Source: an uncultured Ruminococcus sp. (GTDB taxonomy: Bacteria; Bacillota; Clostridia; Oscillospirales; Ruminococcaceae). Taken from it: DNA of 9,806 bases. Below are positions 6,342 to 9,806 of this stretch, piece after piece. Position 1 is the stretch's first letter. Every line of letters begins with the position of its first letter. A program made the translations under genes and the position numbers. Below the pieces are notes generated by a model, which was not told the origin of the DNA, ran no database searches, and worked only from the letters and a program-made list of their open reading frames with translations. The stretch lies in assembly GCA_947175975.1 (NCBI GenBank), contig CAMWOX010000046.1, positions 1 through 9,806 on the forward strand. The letters run 5' to 3'.

Positions 6342-7964
6342 ATTTTCTTCCAGAAAAATCCGGAATGCTGTTGGCAGAGAGTATTTTGTTTTAAGTTCGT
6401 TAGTATCTGCCCAGGTCAGATGATTCTGTTGTGCAGGTTCACAAAAAAGAAAAATGCCCTGCATTTCCCATGTGATGTGGGTGAAAACATGCTTTTTTTC
6501 TATGATTTTCAGTAATTCTTTCGGTTTTACATCCCAGGAACTGCATTGGGAAACGGCTTCTTCTGGTGTCAGGAAATTTTCTACATTAGGGAGTTCCCAG
6601 AGAGATGCCAGTAATCCGGAATCCGGACGTTTTTGGATCGCAATTTCGGGGTGTTCCTGTCCTGGATGTTGAGAGATCAAAATAAAAACTGTCTTTTTTT
6701 CAATTCTTCGTTTTTGTTTCTTGATTCTGACAGGCAGCAGTGAAGTGCTTTGATTCTGATGTGCCATGCATAGATCTGTCAGCGGACAGGATTCACACAG
6801 AGGTGTTCCGTTCGGGATGCAGATCATTGCACCGAGTTCCATTAGGGATTGTGTGAGGACATTGCTGTTTTCCGGTGTATAGATTTTTGCGAGCTGTGCA
6901 GTGAGTTCTGATTTTAATTTCAGATCCAGGATGTTGCGGAAATTTTCCTGTATTCTTGCCATCACACGCAGGACATTTCCATCCACAGCAGGTGTGGGCA
7001 TTCTGAAACAGATAGAACAGATTGCCCCAGCAGTGTAGTCTCCGATTCCTGGGAGACTCCGGATCTTGTCATAGTCTACAGGAAATTTTCCCTGGTATTC
7101 TGCTACAATGATCCTGGCGGCTTTCTGCATATTCCGGACACGGTTGTAATAGCCCAGACCTTCCCAGAGTTTCAGGAGGATTTCTTCCGGACATGCTGCA
7201 AGTGCCTGCACATCCGGCAAAGTATTCAGGAATCTGGCATAGTAATTTTTCACGGCTTCGACTCTGGTCTGCTGGAGCATGATTTCTGAAATCCAGACAT
7301 GATAGGGATCTGTGTCTTTCCGCCAGGGCAGATCACGCTTATGCATCTGATACCAAGCCGACAATGGATTTACAATTTCAGGCAGAACAGCTTGCTTCTG
7401 TGCGGCAATTTCTTTCATGCGTGTAATTATTTTTTCGTAAATCGGAATCATATGGGATTCTGTGCAGAGCCGGGAGATCTCTCTTGTGGGAATCCATTGT
7501 ACATTTCTGTTTTCGTCTGGTTTGTCTGCAATTGCTTGATGTTCCGGTGCAATTAGTCCATATGTGATATTATAATGCAGATGTGCCGGAACAGATCTGC
7601 CATGTTTTTCATGTGCAGGAACAGGAAGTATATCAATTGACAAGATTTTTCCCGAGATTGGATAGATTTCCTGAATGGAAGTTTCTTCTCTGGCTTCCCG
7701 GATTGCCACTCCGAGCAGATCAGCATCACCATCTGCATGTCCACCTGTCCAGCCAATGGATTGATAGATCAGGTGATATGCCATCAGTGTTTTTTGCAGA
7801 TCCGGCGAGAGAATCAATCCGGAACAGGTGATATGTCCCTCCGGGCAGTTTCTGTCAAGTATTTGATTCTGGTATTGCTTGATCAGGGAAATCAGCCTGT
7901 TTTTAGAAACAGATTCCTGTTCTGTATCAGGCTGAAAGGCTGTGATTCTTTCCAGTAGATCCAT
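6330..7964 (-). CDS. mutY: A/G-specific adenine DNA glycosylase with N-terminal Nudix domain
   Basis: A 544-residue repair enzyme, far longer than the usual MutY of about 350-390. Residues about 1-185 form a Nudix hydrolase with the variant box GGHADGDADLLGVAIREA (74-91) followed by REETSI. Residues about 195-400 are the glycosylase: catalytic Glu227 (SEIMLQQTRV), helix-hairpin-helix LPGIGDYTAG (304-313), catalytic Asp328 (AVDGN) and cluster ligands Cys382, Cys390, Cys393 and Cys399, with seven rather than six residues in the first gap. Residues about 420-540 are the MutY-specific Nudix-like domain that senses 8-oxoG, with FTH (494-496) where FSH is usual. MutY removes adenine opposite 8-oxoguanine. 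GGAGG eight bases before ATG 7964 sets the start; an in-frame ATG at 8036 has no ribosome binding site. Likely cotranscribed with the lipoprotein and gpsA. Confidence 0.94.
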   Translation of the reverse strand: MDLLERITAFQPDTEQESVSKNRLISLIKQYQNQILDRNCPEGHITCSGLILSPDLQKTLMAYHLIYQSIGWTGGHADGDADLLGVAIREAREETSIQEIYPISGKILSIDILPVPAHEKHGRSVPAHLHYNITYGLIAPEHQAIADKPDENRNVQWIPTREISRLCTESHMIPIYEKIITRMKEIAAQKQAVLPEIVNPLSAWYQMHKRDLPWRKDTDPYHVWISEIMLQQTRVEAVKNYYARFLNTLPDVQALAACPEEILLKLWEGLGYYNRVRNMQKAARIIVAEYQGKFPVDYDKIRSLPGIGDYTAGAICSICFRMPTPAVDGNVLRVMARIQENFRNILDLKLKSELTAQLAKIYTPENSNVLTQSLMELGAMICIPNGTPLCESCPLTDLCMAHQNQSTSLLPVRIKKQKRRIEKKTVFILISQHPGQEHPEIAIQKRPDSGLLASLWELPNVENFLTPEEAVSQCSSWDVKPKELLKIIEKKHVFTHITWEMQGIFLFCEPAQQNHLTWADTNELKTKYSLPTAFRIFLEENLFQ

Positions 7965-7985
7965 AAAAAAATCCTCCATATATCT

Positions 7986-8034
7986 GACAAGACCGGGCGC
8001 AGAATACAAATATTCTGCATGATCCGGTCTTGTC
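7986..8034. other. Long hairpin between the lipoprotein gene and mutY
   Basis: An outer 11-base-pair stem (GACAAGACCGG 7986-7996 with CCGGTCTTGTC 8024-8034) surrounds an internal loop, then a 7-base-pair inner stem (CAGAATA/TATTCTG) and a CAAA loop. On the minus strand, the direction of the flanking genes, the hairpin is followed by AGATATATGGAGG, so there is no immediate T-tract; the T7 run lies beyond the ribosome binding site. It is probably an intercistronic RNA structure (processing, stability or partial attenuation) rather than a classic terminator. Read on the plus strand it is followed by only ATTTT. Confidence 0.7.
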
Positions 8035-8044
8035 ATTTTCGCAA

Positions 8045-9214
8045 TTAATCATCATATTCGCAGACATAGCCGATCTTTCCGGCATATTCCGGAAGTGTGG
8101 AAACAAGCTCATCTGGTGCAGAGAATAAATAAATTTTATCTGTTTCTGGATAATATTTTAAAATACCGCATTCCTGTATTTCAAATTCCGGCTCAATGAA
8201 ATTATAATCCGGAGCTTGATATTCCCAGAAATTAATTAAATTCCCGGCAGGAACTTCACTCTGATCTGCCAGAATCCAACGTTCCGGATTGACCTGATAG
8301 CCCACGAAGAATAAACTTTCTGTCAGTTCCTGTTCTTTGAGCAGTTCCAGAATAGTCTGACGTTCTTCCGGAGCTGTTACAGTCGCAAGATAGCCACCTT
8401 TTTCATGACAGAGAGCCTGTGCTTCTGTCCAGCTGATATCTTGTACAATTAATTCATAGCGATGCGTTGCTGAGAGATTCGCACCTGTTTCCAGAACAGA
8501 AAGCATTTCATCTGTCGGATACCAGTTTTGCGGTCGAATGCTCCGCTCTGTATCATAGACAGCATTTAATTTCTGATCAAATTCCTGTTCTGAAACAGAT
8601 TCTGATTCCCATTCATAGATATTTGCAGGTCTGCCTTGACTGTCTACCTGGATATTTTCACCGCCTTGTTCTGCATCCCACCGGTAAGATCCCGACGCAA
8701 TTGCTGTAAATACACCGTTTTTCAATTCATAAACAGTTGAAGTGGAATTAGATGCCTTGGAAGGATGATGATAAATCAAGCCTTTTTTTTCGATATAATC
8801 TGTTGCACTTGTATTGGATAATTCCAGTATAGCAAGATGCTTGTCAGACCAGCTCGCAACAGATTCTCCGATCGATTCTGAACAGCTCAGAAAATACAGT
8901 TCCGGAATTTCATCATCGTCTAAATAGACCAGCGAATAGCAATAAATTGTATTGGCATCCTCTGCATCAGAACTTTTTTTCAGCAGATAATCAATATAGA
9001 CTGCATAGGCATCCTGCCAGGAATCAAATTCTGCTTCGAGATCCGGCAGGATTACTGAGGGTTCTGTGGACGAATTGGAAATTGTTTCAATCTGTGCGGG
9101 ATTCTCGATCAGTGAACGGGAATCTTCTTGAGAATCCGGATTATTCTTTTGGCAGGCACATAATCCTGCCAGAAATGCCAGACTTATACAGAGGGCTGCT
9201 TTTTTTTTGAGCAT
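8045..9214 (-). CDS. Secreted lipoprotein with C-type-lectin-like domain
   Basis: A 389-residue predicted lipoprotein of unknown function. The signal peptide is short and typical (MLKKKAALCISLAFLAGLCAC), with lipobox LCAC and Cys21 as the lipidated residue, so it should be anchored on the outer face of the membrane. A low-complexity Ser/Glu/Asn linker runs to about 60. Residues about 63-240 form an unidentified domain containing YLDDDEIPELYF (97-108), resembling the DxDxDGIPEL motif of many clostridial surface proteins. Residues about 250-387 fit a C-type-lectin fold: WTEAQALCHEKGGYLATVT (262-280), FFVGY and a final GYVCEY, with Cys269 and Cys385 as the likely conserved disulphide. The calcium-binding EPN and WND motifs are not evident, so sugar binding is uncertain. 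ATG 9214 lies six bases after the gpsA stop; AGGCAGGTG within the gpsA end is a weak ribosome binding site, implying coupling. Confidence 0.85.
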   Translation of the reverse strand: MLKKKAALCISLAFLAGLCACQKNNPDSQEDSRSLIENPAQIETISNSSTEPSVILPDLEAEFDSWQDAYAVYIDYLLKKSSDAEDANTIYCYSLVYLDDDEIPELYFLSCSESIGESVASWSDKHLAILELSNTSATDYIEKKGLIYHHPSKASNSTSTVYELKNGVFTAIASGSYRWDAEQGGENIQVDSQGRPANIYEWESESVSEQEFDQKLNAVYDTERSIRPQNWYPTDEMLSVLETGANLSATHRYELIVQDISWTEAQALCHEKGGYLATVTAPEERQTILELLKEQELTESLFFVGYQVNPERWILADQSEVPAGNLINFWEYQAPDYNFIEPEFEIQECGILKYYPETDKIYLFSAPDELVSTLPEYAGKIGYVCEYDD

Positions 9215-9220
9215 TTGTGA

Positions 9221-9806
9221 TTACACCTGCCTTAGTTTTGCTAATTGTTCTGCTGTCATATAATGTTCACATTCGTGGCGGTTAGGTCTCCCCATGAGTT
9301 TCCTCATAGAGGCTCTCACATCACCGTTTTCAAACAATACGTGATACAATTCTTCGTTGATCGGCATGGAAACACCAAGTTTCTGTGCGAGTCCATGTGT
9401 TGCCTCACAGCAGTAATAGCCCTCTACTGTGCCGGTCTGCTTTACTGCTTCTTCCGGGGATATGCCTTGTCCGATCAGAATGCCTGCTCTCCGGTTGCGG
9501 CTATGCATACTTGTGCATGTGACAATCAGATCTCCCAGTCCACTTAATCCGGAAAATGTATCCATTTCTGCACCAAGCTGTAAGCCGAGTGCAGTAATTT
9601 CATGGATTCCTCGTGTCATGAGGGCAGCTTTGGTATTATCTCCGAATCCCAAGCCATCGCTGATACCGGCGGCGAGTGCGATGATATTTTTCATCGCACC
9701 GCCGATCTCGCTGCCGATAACATCCGCATTGCCTTAGAGCCGCAGTGTTCCCGAAGTAAACAGATCCTGAATATATTCTGCATATGAAATTTCCTCACTG
9801 GCAACA
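9221..9806 (-). pseudogene. gpsA: Glycerol-3-phosphate dehydrogenase [NAD(P)+], 5' end outside, in-frame stop
   Basis: Reduces dihydroxyacetone phosphate to sn-glycerol-3-phosphate for phospholipid synthesis. The window holds roughly the last 195 codons of a usual 330-340. Family hallmarks are clear: DVIGSEIGGAMKNIIALAAG (the Lys of MKN is catalytic), GFGDNTKAALMTRG, GLSGLGDLIVTCTS, SRNRRAG and GTVEGY. Upstream the same frame reads VASEEISYAEYIQDLFTSG, TLRL, then TAA (9736 to 9734), then GNADVIG. The stop sits where the family has a Tyr (FRVYTNPDVIG-type motif), so a single base change from TAT or TAC explains it; no frameshift is involved. Either the gene is inactivated or the base is a sequencing or assembly error. 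The latter seems likelier, since the rest is intact and the enzyme is often essential. An internal restart at ATG 9694 would lack the Rossmann domain and not be functional. First visible gene of the gpsA-lipoprotein-mutY series. Confidence 0.9.

Noticed and set aside
7964..8036. N-terminal extension of MutY from an ATG at 8036 (24 extra residues)
   Set aside because: No ribosome binding site precedes it and the added codons coincide with the intercistronic hairpin; GGAGG eight bases before ATG 7964 is clearly the start signal.
9221..9694. A separate short gene starting at ATG 9694
   Set aside because: The gpsA reading frame continues upstream of this ATG with family-specific residues on both sides of the TAA, and there is no ribosome binding site, so it is the 3' part of gpsA rather than its own gene.

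Overview
The window looks like chromosomal core DNA from an endospore-forming Firmicute, most likely class Clostridia. The evidence is an intact spoIIA operon (spoIIAA-spoIIAB-sigF), an MtaB/YqeV-type tRNA methylthiotransferase, strong AGGAGG-like ribosome binding sites, TTGACA/TATAAT promoters and a moderate, slightly AT-rich base composition. A Ruminococcus-like member of the Oscillospiraceae is my best guess from codon style and gene content, but it is a guess. I see no insertion sequence, phage gene, CRISPR array, rRNA or tRNA. No gap without a gene exceeds about 280 bases.

Layout. 1-1802 (minus): nearly complete asnB, asparagine synthetase, running off the left edge. 1803-1993: divergent control region. 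1994-2890 (plus): LysR-family regulator. A bidirectional terminator follows, and then, convergent, a 76-residue HPr-fold protein (2989-3219, minus) that lacks the phosphocarrier histidine but keeps the regulatory-serine motif. 3220-3496: two divergent, near-consensus sigma-A promoters. 3497-4783 (plus): mtaB, closed by a strong terminator. 4920-6341 (plus): spoIIAA-spoIIAB-sigF with overlapping genes, the forespore sigma-F switch. SpoIIAB binds and inhibits sigma-F, and SpoIIAA, when dephosphorylated, frees it. 6330-7964 (minus): mutY with an extra N-terminal Nudix domain, overlapping the sigF stop tail to tail. 8045-9214 (minus): a lipoprotein with a C-type-lectin-like domain. 9221-9806 (minus): the C-terminal part of gpsA, interrupted by an in-frame TAA. 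The last three lie in one orientation, gpsA -> lipoprotein -> mutY, with a long hairpin just ahead of mutY.

Most notable points: (1) the Nudix-MutY fusion, which joins a possible nucleotide-pool hydrolase to an 8-oxoG:A repair glycosylase; (2) the HPr-like protein without its active-site His; (3) the nonsense codon in gpsA at a normally conserved Tyr; (4) a strikingly high density of the palindrome TCCGGA in all reading frames and on both gene orientations; (5) a sigma-F lacking the usual N-terminal helices. I found no clear sign of a wholly new multi-gene system; most of the region is housekeeping and sporulation genes with unusual variants.
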